25,666 nt of DNA from Microcaldota archaeon (GTDB lineage Archaea > Micrarchaeota > Micrarchaeia > Micrarchaeales > CABMGC01). The stretch's first letter is position 1. The number at the start of each line of letters is the position of its first letter. Shown here in pieces: positions 7,429-15,332 of the stretch. The notes beneath the pieces were generated by a model. The model did not search any database. It was not told where the DNA came from and worked only from the letters and a program-made list of their open reading frames with translations. The position numbers and the translations under genes were made by a program. The stretch spans positions 1 through 25,666 of the forward strand of contig DAIDLJ010000008.1 in the NCBI GenBank assembly GCA_027449585.1. Direction: 5' to 3'.

Positions 7429-8622
7429 CTAGTCCTCCTTTGTAGCTTTGCCTATAGAGAGCCTTACACCACCCTGACCTCGGGTTATGGTTATGTCGAG
7501 GTTCTCGCTTCCGAACATGCGCCTTAGTTCGTCGTAGGTATATGACCCTATCGAAGTCTTGTCCTTTCCCTTTAGGATCTCGCTCCTCTTCGCCTTTAGG
7601 TAGTCCTTCTCTATCGGGGTGTATGACAGGTCCAGCTTAGGGGCTTCTGCACCATATATGTCATCTATTCCAAGCTCGATGGGCTTGTAGCCCTCGCTTT
7701 GGTATATGAATGGGAGCACTGCTGCGAACTCTGACCGCGTATCAGGTATCATCCGCTCAATCTTGTCCTGATTGCCGCCTATGACGAAATCATCGCTGTT
7801 AAGGAATCCGACAAACACATCCGAGCCGCGCTCCTTGACCTTGTCCTGCAGCAGCTGTGAGACGAGCCTGAGTATAGTTATCCCCGAATCGGTTCCGAAT
7901 CTCTGGGCGAATTCTGCTATCCCTTCAACGCGCATCCTCCCAAGCTCATAGTTGCTGTCGTTGCTCTTTACAGCTTTCTCAACCGCATCGGATATCTTAG
8001 CCTCGTTTGGAAGGTCTACAAGCGGGTCGAACTTCTTTCCCTTCTTCTTGAGGAAGATCGTTACAAGGCTCCTGAGTTCGACTGGGTCAAATGGCTTCTT
8101 TATGTAGTAGTCTGCACCGTACTTTATTCCCTTGAACCTGTTGGACGTCGGATCCATTGCGCTTACTATTATTACTATCGTGTCGCTAAGGCTTGGCGAC
8201 TTCTTTATTGTCTGGCATATCTCAAGGCCGTCGAGCCCAGGAAGCATCAGATCGAGGATGACCAGGTCCGGCTTCTCGTACTTTATCTTCTCGAGTGCCT
8301 CCTTTCCATCATACATTTGTGTTATCTCAAAGCCGCTGCCCACGCTTAGAGACATTAGCTTGTTGATGTTCTTGTCATCCTCTACTATCACTATCCGCCT
8401 AAGAACGTTCTCATTCTGCAGAACGTAATATGTGAGTATGCCTCCGCTGCTCCTTGATGCAATCGTGTTGGCGTCCTCAAGCTCCTTGAGGCTCTTCTTT
8501 AGCACATCCTCTGTGGTATTGAGCGAGGACGCAAAGCTCCTTAGCTCGCTATAGGTAACTTCCTGCCGGTCATTTATCATTGCTACTATGTCAGGTTTTA
8601 TGTCCGAACTTAGAGAGTCCAT
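7429..8622 (-). CDS. Response regulator: winged helix, receiver, degenerate GGDEF-like domain
   Basis: This is a cytoplasmic signalling protein of 397 residues. Residues about 4-71 form a winged-helix-like domain (IVAMINDRQEVTYSELRS). A receiver domain follows at 75-195, with acidic E81-D82-D83, phospho-acceptor D124 (LVILDLMLPG), S154 and K176 (IKKPF). The C-terminal part resembles a GGDEF domain in layout: DPLVDLPN, then a long helix, then a hairpin reading FLNSDDFVI where active enzymes have GGDEF. The changed signature argues against cyclic-di-GMP synthesis. I chose ATG 8622 over 8694 because a TATA box lies 35 bases upstream of it (8653-8661) and would fall inside the longer frame. It is probably the partner of the histidine kinase at 9701. 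An N-terminal winged helix could bind DNA directly. Confidence 0.85.
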   Translation of the reverse strand: MDSLSSDIKPDIVAMINDRQEVTYSELRSFASSLNTTEDVLKKSLKELEDANTIASRSSGGILTYYVLQNENVLRRIVIVEDDKNINKLMSLSVGSGFEITQMYDGKEALEKIKYEKPDLVILDLMLPGLDGLEICQTIKKSPSLSDTIVIIVSAMDPTSNRFKGIKYGADYYIKKPFDPVELRSLVTIFLKKKGKKFDPLVDLPNEAKISDAVEKAVKSNDSNYELGRMRVEGIAEFAQRFGTDSGITILRLVSQLLQDKVKERGSDVFVGFLNSDDFVIGGNQDKIERMIPDTRSEFAAVLPFIYQSEGYKPIELGIDDIYGAEAPKLDLSYTPIEKDYLKAKRSEILKGKDKTSIGSYTYDELRRMFGSENLDITITRGQGGVRLSIGKATKED

Positions 8623-8652
8623 CCGATCGCCAATTCTAATAGCCAACAAAGG

Positions 8653-8661
8653 AATAAATAA
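8653..8661 (-). promoter_or_regulatory. TATA box of the response regulator
   Basis: Minus-strand TTATTTATT is centred 35 bases upstream of ATG 8622. It falls within the longer possible frame from 8694, which supports the shorter start. Confidence 0.5.
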
Positions 8662-8693
8662 GTTCTTTATCTTGCTGCTCCTCCATGTTCGCA

Positions 8694-8704
8694 AAATATA
8701 AAAG
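8694..8704 (+). promoter_or_regulatory. TATA box of the Thr-rich surface protein
   Basis: AAATATAAAAG is centred near 8699, so transcription should begin near 8725. That is downstream of ATG 8685 and ATG 8721 and points to GTG 8742 as the translated start. Confidence 0.6.
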
Positions 8705-8741
8705 CTATGTACATCTTAATATGCAGTGTTTAGGTGTATTT

Positions 8742-9695
8742 GTGCAGTTGGGAATAAAGGGCATTGGAGTAATAGTACTAATAATATTGGCAGTTGGAGC
8801 TTACCTTGCCCTTGGACAAGGCCCATCGACGCTGTCTAGCAAGACCACGGTTTCGCTTCCACGGAACGGGAGCTACAACTTCTATCTTTATGGAAGCCAG
8901 AATGTCTCGTCAATGCTTGTACAATCACTATCGCCATCAAACGTCACCATATATCTTGGCAAAAGGCCGTTGCTGCTAAACAACATAGTGGTGCTGCATC
9001 TTTCGCCGGGGGAGGCAAACAACGTCAGCCTTAAGAGTTCGCAGACCGCCGACCTTAACGTCATGCTTGAATCTGCCACATCTTCATCTGCGACTGTTGT
9101 CCTTACATATGTTCCTGCAGGTTTTGGAGTGGGGGTCACGCCAGGCTTGAAGTACATAAGCCTGACCGGATCACAGCCACTGCAGGCGGCAACGACAACT
9201 GCGGCGCAGGCAACCACCACGGTTGCCGCGGTCCAGACGACGACAAAACCAACCACGACAGTGCAGGCCAATAATAGCCTCTCGGCTCTCGAAGAAGTGA
9301 ATTCATCTAACCTTGGCCAGATGGTAAGCGGATACAATCTCCTCTTCCAGAAGGATTTCAAGGCCTGCACGCAAAGCACATATGACAACGAATTTGCGAC
9401 GCAGTATGGAATGGTGCCCACAGGGAGCTTGAGCTTCTATAACGCGACGCTTCAGGTGCCGCAGAGGATGTCAAGCGGTGTAAAACCAATAGGAGGAAGC
9501 ATATTCAATGTAACTTATGAGGAGGTTACTGGATCTGGCAACAGGAAGTTCGGGACTGTGAGCTACAACCTGACTGGACAATTCATAGTTACTTCGGTCT
9601 TTACTGGTGACTTTGGAAGAAGCTACAGCGCTGTCCTTGAGAATTATACCGTACTAAACAAGTCAACTGATAATTGCGCGACATTTGGAGTGTAA
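8742..9695 (+). CDS. Membrane-anchored surface protein with Thr-rich stalk
   Basis: A single hydrophobic segment near the N-terminus (GIGVIVLIILAVGAYLALG) is followed by a secreted region of about 290 residues: a beta-rich domain, a low-complexity Ala/Thr stalk (repeated TTT, bases 9190-9265), and a C-terminal domain with many Asn-X-Ser/Thr sites and two cysteines. This is the architecture of an anchored extracellular protein. No enzymatic motif is visible. The frame is open from 8685, but the TATA box at 8694-8704 puts the transcription start near 8725; GTG 8742 has an AGGTG ribosome-binding match 7 bases before it, so I prefer that start (317 residues). It lies between the response regulator and the histidine kinase on the opposite strand, which suggests involvement in the same signalling system. 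Confidence 0.8.
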   Translation: MQLGIKGIGVIVLIILAVGAYLALGQGPSTLSSKTTVSLPRNGSYNFYLYGSQNVSSMLVQSLSPSNVTIYLGKRPLLLNNIVVLHLSPGEANNVSLKSSQTADLNVMLESATSSSATVVLTYVPAGFGVGVTPGLKYISLTGSQPLQAATTTAAQATTTVAAVQTTTKPTTTVQANNSLSALEEVNSSNLGQMVSGYNLLFQKDFKACTQSTYDNEFATQYGMVPTGSLSFYNATLQVPQRMSSGVKPIGGSIFNVTYEEVTGSGNRKFGTVSYNLTGQFIVTSVFTGDFGRSYSAVLENYTVLNKSTDNCATFGV

Positions 9696-9700
9696 AAGGA

Positions 9701-11953
9701 TTAGGATTGATGCTCCGCCCTGTTGTACTTTAGCGTCTTCTTTGGTATCTTTGCCTTTATTGGCAAAGTGAACCTGAATGTGGTTCCTTTGCCGACGTCG
9801 GAGTCCAACACCTTTATCATCCCATGATGGAGATGGACTATCTCGCTCACTATAGACAGGCCCAGGCCGGTCCCTGATCCTTCCTGCTTGACCATGCCCC
9901 TCTTGAGTTGGTAGAATTTCTTGAATATCTTTGGTATGTCGGACTTGGCAATCCCTATGCCCGTGTCTGAGACGTCTATGCAGACTGTGCCCTTCTTCCT
10001 TGTGACTTTGATCTTTATGTAGCCCTTCTCAGTGAATTTCAGCGCGTTGCCTATGAGATTTGAGAATATCTGTATCACCCTGTTCGGATCCGCAGTTATT
10101 TCTGGAACATCGTAATCGACTTCCCATACGAACTCGAGTCCTTTATTCTCGCAGGCTTCCTGAAGCGACTTGATGCTTGGATTGTTTAATATGTCCCTGA
10201 AGTTGACAGGCTGCACATCGAGCTTGACTATACCTGACTGCAGCTTTGCAACATCGAGTATCTGCTTTACCAGTTGCAGGAACCGGTCTGACTCATCATA
10301 TATTATCTGGAGATACTCTTTTTGCTCTTTTGACAGGTTGCCTGCGTTGTCCGTAAGCAGAATTTTTGAGAAGCCCATTATGTTTGTTATTGGGGTCTTA
10401 AGGTCGTGGGAGATATTGTATATGAACTGGGATTTGAGGTCGCTCTCTGCTTTTTGCTTCTTTGCATCGTCCTCGGCCAGGTCTTTGGCGTCCTCAAGCT
10501 CCTGGAACTTGCGTTTTGTAAGCAGTTCCCTGCACATTATCAGGAACCTTGAAATGTTCCCATTCTGGTCGATTATCGCTTTAACGGTCTGATCGCATGG
10601 AACCTCTGTGCGGTCTTTCATATCGAGCATGCTGACATAAACATCTTTTATGTAACCATTACTCCTAGCAACTGAAAAAGACGTTGCCAGCTTCTTCTGG
10701 CTCTCCTCGTCTGCGCAGAGTGAGTATACCTGCGTGCCGACAAATCCATTGCCCATGTTGAAGAGCGTCTCTGCTGCGCGGTTGTATGACAGTATGTATC
10801 CAGAGGAATCGACCTCTATCATGGGATCGTTGGAGAGCCTGACCACGTCCTGAAGCAGACTGTCTGCGAATTTTGATATGCGTTCATAGTCCTTTGAGAC
10901 TATGCAGTATAGGTCGTCTTTGCTCTTGTAAGCTGCCAGGTTTGCATAAAACTCTATCTCATTGCCGAAGTTGAGTTTTATCGGCGATGACATCCTACCT
11001 GAGCCAAGCTTTCTGAGCGAGTCGGGAATATTTGATGGAGATATGATAAAATCGGTGAACCTCTTTCCAACCAGCATGTCTCCCTGTATCCCAAAGATGT
11101 CGCCAGATGCGCCACTGACCCAGGAGATGATTAAGTCCTTGTCAAGGGACATGAACACGCTTTCACTGCTTTTGTCCAGAAGCTTTGCTCGCTCCTCAGC
11201 TTCGCGGGATTCGCTGACTTCATTTATCATCAGGTGCGTTAGGCCCTCGTTTATCTTGCTTGGTGATATCTCGAATAGCTTGCCCTGGTATAATCTTCCT
11301 GAAGACTCAATGAGCATGCCTCTCCTGAGCCGGTCCATTGAGGCATTGTCCAGATCGAATATGTCGGTTATATTGGTACCGGTAAGCTCCTTTTGGCTCC
11401 TGTTGAAGTAATTGAGCGCGGATTTGTTGGCGCGCACTATGGTACCTTCAAAGCTTACAAGCATCTGCGGGAGCATGTTGTTGAAGGATGCATCGAAGTA
11501 CTTGGCTACGCTAAGACTCTTGTCCCTCTCGAACTTTGAACCGGACTCGCTGCTTACGATGCTCGATGCAACTGAAAAGAGGGTATTGTACTCCGGGCCG
11601 AATCCTTCCTCATCGGTAGACAAGAACGTTATCGTGCCAAAAGACCTCCCATCCTTGGATATTGGAAGGATGGCGCAGCACTTGTACCCGCGGTTCGCGT
11701 AGCTTATAAGCTCCGTGGCGGAATAGCCGCTAAGTCCATTTTCTATGTAGGGCTTTCCGGTGTTTAGTGCGGTCTCCTCTATCGGATTGAACTGCCTACT
11801 GGGGGAGGGCTCGTTTATTATTACCTCTGCTATGCCCAACTTTGCCTTTGCATATTCTGCGAACTTGAGAATTAGTTCGTGGTATCCCTGCGATTCGCGG
11901 CTAAGCTGAAGAATGTCGATGCTAAGCCTGTCTGCCGGAATTGGGGGTCGCAT
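9701..11953 (-). CDS. Soluble sensor histidine kinase with GAF and PAS domains
   Basis: This 750-residue protein has no membrane segment and so senses a cytoplasmic signal. A GAF-like region spans about 15-145. PAS-like domains follow at about 160-245 (VSFEGTIVRANKSALNYF), 262-350 and 370-470 (MIEVDSSGYILSYNRAAETL). A HisKA helix pair carries the phosphorylated His516 in SHDLKTP. The ATPase domain has the N box SNLIGNALKF (N636), G1 DTGIGI (663-668) and G2 GTGLGLS (694-700), so all kinase motifs are intact. It should phosphorylate a receiver domain, most likely the regulator encoded about 1 kb away on the same strand. The start ATG lies 35 bases from a TATA box shared with divergent fibrillarin, and is preceded by GCGATCGGG. 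Confidence 0.95.
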   Translation of the reverse strand: MRPPIPADRLSIDILQLSRESQGYHELILKFAEYAKAKLGIAEVIINEPSPSRQFNPIEETALNTGKPYIENGLSGYSATELISYANRGYKCCAILPISKDGRSFGTITFLSTDEEGFGPEYNTLFSVASSIVSSESGSKFERDKSLSVAKYFDASFNNMLPQMLVSFEGTIVRANKSALNYFNRSQKELTGTNITDIFDLDNASMDRLRRGMLIESSGRLYQGKLFEISPSKINEGLTHLMINEVSESREAEERAKLLDKSSESVFMSLDKDLIISWVSGASGDIFGIQGDMLVGKRFTDFIISPSNIPDSLRKLGSGRMSSPIKLNFGNEIEFYANLAAYKSKDDLYCIVSKDYERISKFADSLLQDVVRLSNDPMIEVDSSGYILSYNRAAETLFNMGNGFVGTQVYSLCADEESQKKLATSFSVARSNGYIKDVYVSMLDMKDRTEVPCDQTVKAIIDQNGNISRFLIMCRELLTKRKFQELEDAKDLAEDDAKKQKAESDLKSQFIYNISHDLKTPITNIMGFSKILLTDNAGNLSKEQKEYLQIIYDESDRFLQLVKQILDVAKLQSGIVKLDVQPVNFRDILNNPSIKSLQEACENKGLEFVWEVDYDVPEITADPNRVIQIFSNLIGNALKFTEKGYIKIKVTRKKGTVCIDVSDTGIGIAKSDIPKIFKKFYQLKRGMVKQEGSGTGLGLSIVSEIVHLHHGMIKVLDSDVGKGTTFRFTLPIKAKIPKKTLKYNRAEHQS

Positions 11954-11983
11954 CCCGATCGCATAATAATTAATCCGGCAAAC

Positions 11984-11992
11984 GTTATAAAG
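11984..11992. promoter_or_regulatory. Single TATA box between histidine kinase and fibrillarin
   Basis: GTTATAAAG on the plus strand is CTTTATAAC on the minus strand; its core TTATAA is a palindrome. Its centre (11988) is 35 bases from the kinase start at 11953 and 34 bases from the fibrillarin start at 12022, so one box appears to serve both genes. Confidence 0.6.
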
Positions 11993-12021
11993 TTAGTGCA
12001 ACGAATTACCTATTGTTTTCA

Positions 12022-12678
12022 ATGATACAGAAGCTGTTTGACGGAGTATACCGAATTGATGGCAAGCTTGCCACGCAGAACATGGTCAGGGGAGTCAGAG
12101 TGTATAATGAAGACCTGGTGGAAGAGGATGGAAAACAATATAGACTCTGGAACCCGTACAGGAGCAAGCTCTCCGCCGCAATAATGAATGGACTAAGGGA
12201 GCTGGGCATAAAGAAAGGTTCGAAGGTGCTATATCTTGGCGCGGCGAGCGGGACTACGCCAAGCCATGTAAGCGACATAGTGGGCGACAAGGGGCTTGTG
12301 TTCTGCATCGAGATATCTGAGAGGAGCATGCGTGATCTGCTAAAGGTCTGCGAGGTTAGGAAGAACCTCCTTCCAATACTCGAAGATGCAAGGAACACGG
12401 GCATGTATTCCGGCGATGTTGGTGAAGTAGACATAATATACCAGGATGTGGCAGCGCGCGATCAGGACCAGATACTGCTAAGGAACGCATCAATGCTCAA
12501 GAAGGGCGGACTGGCCTATGTTGCAATAAAGTCGCAGAGCATAGACGTGGCAAAGCACCCTAAGCTTGTTTTCGAGGACTTCAAGAGGTCTGTCTCGGAG
12601 GTATTTGAGATAGTGCAGGAAGTGGACATAGAACCCTACGATTCAATGCACCTTTTCATAGTGCTAAGGAAGAGGTAG
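12022..12678 (+). CDS. flpA: Fibrillarin-like RNA 2'-O-methyltransferase
   Basis: Fibrillarin is the catalytic subunit of the archaeal C/D box RNP, with Nop5 and L7Ae; it transfers methyl from S-adenosylmethionine to ribose 2'-OH of rRNA and tRNA at sites chosen by guide RNAs. The 218 residues match the archaeal length. The SAM loop YLGAASGTTP (71-80) is diagnostic, followed by the acidic strand FCIEIS (94-99), D142 in YQDVAARDQ and K170 in AIKSQSID, which fit the catalytic K-D-K-H set. I chose ATG 12022; a TTG at 12013 is also in frame. The TATA box is 34 bases upstream, so the leader is only a few bases and has no ribosome binding site. The usual partner gene nop5 is not adjacent here. Confidence 0.96.
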   Translation: MIQKLFDGVYRIDGKLATQNMVRGVRVYNEDLVEEDGKQYRLWNPYRSKLSAAIMNGLRELGIKKGSKVLYLGAASGTTPSHVSDIVGDKGLVFCIEISERSMRDLLKVCEVRKNLLPILEDARNTGMYSGDVGEVDIIYQDVAARDQDQILLRNASMLKKGGLAYVAIKSQSIDVAKHPKLVFEDFKRSVSEVFEIVQEVDIEPYDSMHLFIVLRKR

Positions 12679-12711
12679 GCTGCGCAACAGTTAAATTCTG
12701 TTTCGTTCATA

Positions 12712-13557
12712 ATGTTAAGCATGAAGCTTGATGCCTACATTAAAAGGCTCGACTCGGCGGTTCAGACCGACCTTATATGCAGGAGCTGCGGCAACAAAGT
12801 CATCTCGTTCTCATCAGTGCAGGAATCCATATGCAATTTCTGTGAGTCGCATGTGCAGATGTCCGACAAGGACTTTGTGCATGGCAGCAAGGAGGTTGAG
12901 GATGGCCTTGCGCTTATGCAGAAAAATGCGAGCATTGGAAACTGGATAGATGGGGCCCAGCAAGCAGATGCCCTCGGGGCGGGAAAGGATCCGTACCTTG
13001 CATTTGGCGCCGCGAACTTCTATAGGTTCTTCTCGGATTATACCTATTATTCAATTGACTACACTCTTGGCGGATTCATGTATGGCAATGCGGAGAAGAG
13101 AAGCGATGAGCCCAAAAAGAATAAGTACAATGCGATCGCTTTGATATCAAAATCTAGGGATTTCTTCTTCAGGTCGCTAAAGCTGATGGACATGATGAAG
13201 TATGATGACGATTCGGCAATGCTCATAAAACTCATTGCAAACTTGAGGCTGAAAAGAAGGACGCATGCGCAGGCCGTGCTGGAAATAATAGACAAAGAAT
13301 CCAAAAATCCCATAATACGGGATTATGCGCACCTTGCATTTGACTACAACGAAAGGAACAGCGGGAAAAGGCTTGACAGCCTCATGTCCCTTGGAATCGT
13401 TAATTCATTCTATTACATGGCGTTGCGCGAGTCTGCGCACGGAAACATCAATGATGGAATAAGACTGATGGATGCGCTTGCATCTAAATCCAATATGCAG
13501 CTGGCTCTATATTCAGGAATAAGGCTTAAGGCAGTAAGGGAAGCTTCTGAATTGTGA
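12712..13557 (+). CDS. Zinc-ribbon protein with helical repeats, function unknown
   Basis: The N-terminus has two paired cysteines, CRSC and CNFC, 18 residues apart from first pair to second, a typical zinc ribbon. The remaining 220 or so residues are predicted helical, with paired helices of TPR-like spacing (LALMQKNASIGNWIDGAQQA, later LISKSRDFFFRSLKLMDMM and IRLMDALASKSNMQLALYSG). No catalytic motif or membrane segment is seen. A cytoplasmic scaffold or nucleic-acid-linked protein is possible, but I do not recognise the family. An internal ATG at 12721 is an alternative start and would suit the AT-rich box at 12691. It begins 33 bases after fibrillarin and its stop overlaps the glycosidase start by one base (TGATG), so these genes are probably co-transcribed. 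Confidence 0.8.
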   Translation: MLSMKLDAYIKRLDSAVQTDLICRSCGNKVISFSSVQESICNFCESHVQMSDKDFVHGSKEVEDGLALMQKNASIGNWIDGAQQADALGAGKDPYLAFGAANFYRFFSDYTYYSIDYTLGGFMYGNAEKRSDEPKKNKYNAIALISKSRDFFFRSLKLMDMMKYDDDSAMLIKLIANLRLKRRTHAQAVLEIIDKESKNPIIRDYAHLAFDYNERNSGKRLDSLMSLGIVNSFYYMALRESAHGNINDGIRLMDALASKSNMQLALYSGIRLKAVREASEL

Positions 13558-15326
13558 TGCTAATGGGAAAGGAGATCGGATATGTTTTCCTTTCAAATTC
13601 AAGAACTGCGGCTCTGGAGAAGGACGGGGAGATAGTCTGGTTTCCCTGTCCAAGGTTCGATTCGCCTTCCATATTCTCAAAGATACTTGATGAAAAGTCC
13701 GGTGGGTCGCTACTTCTTCGACCCAAGGCCAGGTATGATGTTACAACATCCTACATCGGGGATGGACTTATAGCAAAGAGCGTATTTTCAACTGCTAGGG
13801 GAAGGCTCGTTGCGATTGACTTTATGCCCCTTGCCATGCCCGCAATAATACGGATGATTGAATCTGAGGTTCCTTTCTCTGTAACGATAAATCCGCGCTT
13901 TGTTTATGGCAAAGTAGGCGCGGATATCGCAATTAAATCCGGAGGTATAAGTTTTAGGGAACGCGGCATGGAAGATAGTTTTGATGTAAGAATCAATGGC
14001 AATTACAGATACATGGGAAATGGAGCATTTCAGTTTGGCCGTGGAAAGGCGAGCCTGATGTGCCTATATTCAAAGAATTTCAAATATGGCCTTTTCGGTG
14101 CGGCAGGGGACGTTTATCCAGACCCTAAAGAGGCACTTGACAGAACACAGAGCTACTGGAAGGCTCAGATTGCTATGGCGCGCACGGCAGGAATATTTGT
14201 TGACGAATACAAACGATCGCTTGCAGTAATAATGGGGCTCACATACGCGCCGTCAGGCGCAATAATAGCTGCGCCTACCGCATCCTTGCCAGCGATGATT
14301 GGGAAGGGCAGCAATTGGGATTATAGATATGTATGGATACGGGACGCATCATATGCAGTCGAGGCGCTTGCTAAAGCAGGGCTTGTTTATCGCGCGCAGA
14401 GGGCGCTTAGCTTTATGGCAAGCACAATAGACCTGTCGCTAAAGAACTTCAACCATCCGCTGTTCGAACTTGATGGGACCGCGCCTGCTGCTGAGAGGGA
14501 GTTGGAATGGCTTGCAGGATATAGAGATTCAAAACCGGTCAGGGTAGGCAACGGGGCGTATGTGCAGGTGCAAAAGGACATTGAAGGAGAATTCCTAAAC
14601 GCGCTTTACACCTATTTTGCCATCTCCAAAGACGCCGGCTTTGTAAAAGAGAATATGTGGGCGATTGACGCGATAGCTTCGTGGTGCAGCAGGACTTGGA
14701 ATGACAAGAGTACAAGCCTATGGGAAGAGCGCGATGGAAAGCGGCATTTCGTTCATACGAAGCTTATGAACTGGGTTGCAATAGACAGAGCGTGCAGGTT
14801 AAAGCTTGCCGTGGGTGAAGACCGTGATGCAGCAGTCTTAAAGAGCATATCTGAAAAAATACGTGACGAAATAATGAAGAAGGGTTTCTCTAAGAAGCAT
14901 GGCTCGTTCATTAAGTATTACGGAAGTGATAGCGTGGATGCATCTCTTTTGCTGCTTCCTCTGTATGGATTCATAGATGCTAGGGACGGCAGATTCGTTG
15001 GCACGGTTGATAGGATAATCGAAAGGCTTGGATCGGGCAATGGACTTTTAAATAGGACAGAGAACGATTATGAAGGAGAGGATTCAGAGCCATTCACTCT
15101 GACAAACACCTGGCTTGCAAGAGCGTACATTAGGATGGGCAGACGAGAAAAGGCGGTCAAGTCGCTTAAGGCCCTTGCCGATATGTCCACCAAATTAATG
15201 CTATTTGGCGAAAGGGTTGACCATAGGACTGGCCAAATTCTTGGCAATTTCCCGCAACTCTTCCCTCATGCAGGATTCGTCACCGCAGTCGCAGAGTACG
15301 AAAGTGCCGATATGGCGCTGATATGA
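13557..15326 (+). CDS. Glycoside hydrolase family 15 (glucoamylase or trehalase type)
   Basis: This 589-residue protein has the two-domain build of prokaryotic GH15: an N-terminal beta-sandwich (about 1-215) and an (alpha/alpha)6 barrel. Family motifs are present in order: NWDYRYVWIRDASYAVEAL (253-271), RVGNGAYVQVQKDIEGEFLN (329-348), SLWEERDGKRHFVHTKLMNW (387-406) with the likely general acid E390, and FGERVDHRTGQILGNFPQLF (550-569) with the likely general base E552. Members remove glucose from starch- or glycogen-type glucans, or split trehalose, as characterised archaeal relatives do; the sequence alone does not decide. There is no signal peptide, so it acts inside the cell. In-frame GTG 13554 and ATG 13563 are alternative starts. 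Confidence 0.92.
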   Translation: MLMGKEIGYVFLSNSRTAALEKDGEIVWFPCPRFDSPSIFSKILDEKSGGSLLLRPKARYDVTTSYIGDGLIAKSVFSTARGRLVAIDFMPLAMPAIIRMIESEVPFSVTINPRFVYGKVGADIAIKSGGISFRERGMEDSFDVRINGNYRYMGNGAFQFGRGKASLMCLYSKNFKYGLFGAAGDVYPDPKEALDRTQSYWKAQIAMARTAGIFVDEYKRSLAVIMGLTYAPSGAIIAAPTASLPAMIGKGSNWDYRYVWIRDASYAVEALAKAGLVYRAQRALSFMASTIDLSLKNFNHPLFELDGTAPAAERELEWLAGYRDSKPVRVGNGAYVQVQKDIEGEFLNALYTYFAISKDAGFVKENMWAIDAIASWCSRTWNDKSTSLWEERDGKRHFVHTKLMNWVAIDRACRLKLAVGEDRDAAVLKSISEKIRDEIMKKGFSKKHGSFIKYYGSDSVDASLLLLPLYGFIDARDGRFVGTVDRIIERLGSGNGLLNRTENDYEGEDSEPFTLTNTWLARAYIRMGRREKAVKSLKALADMSTKLMLFGERVDHRTGQILGNFPQLFPHAGFVTAVAEYESADMALI

Positions 15327-15332
15327 GATCGG

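Noticed and set aside
7429..8694. Longer start of the response regulator at 8694
   Set aside because: The additional 24 codons overlap the gene's own TATA box and encode a peptide that does not match the winged-helix domain; ATG 8622 is better placed.
12006..12434. Minus-strand open frame of 142 codons
   Set aside because: It is fully antisense to fibrillarin, whose SAM motifs are intact; the product is a Ser/Leu-rich shadow with no family features.
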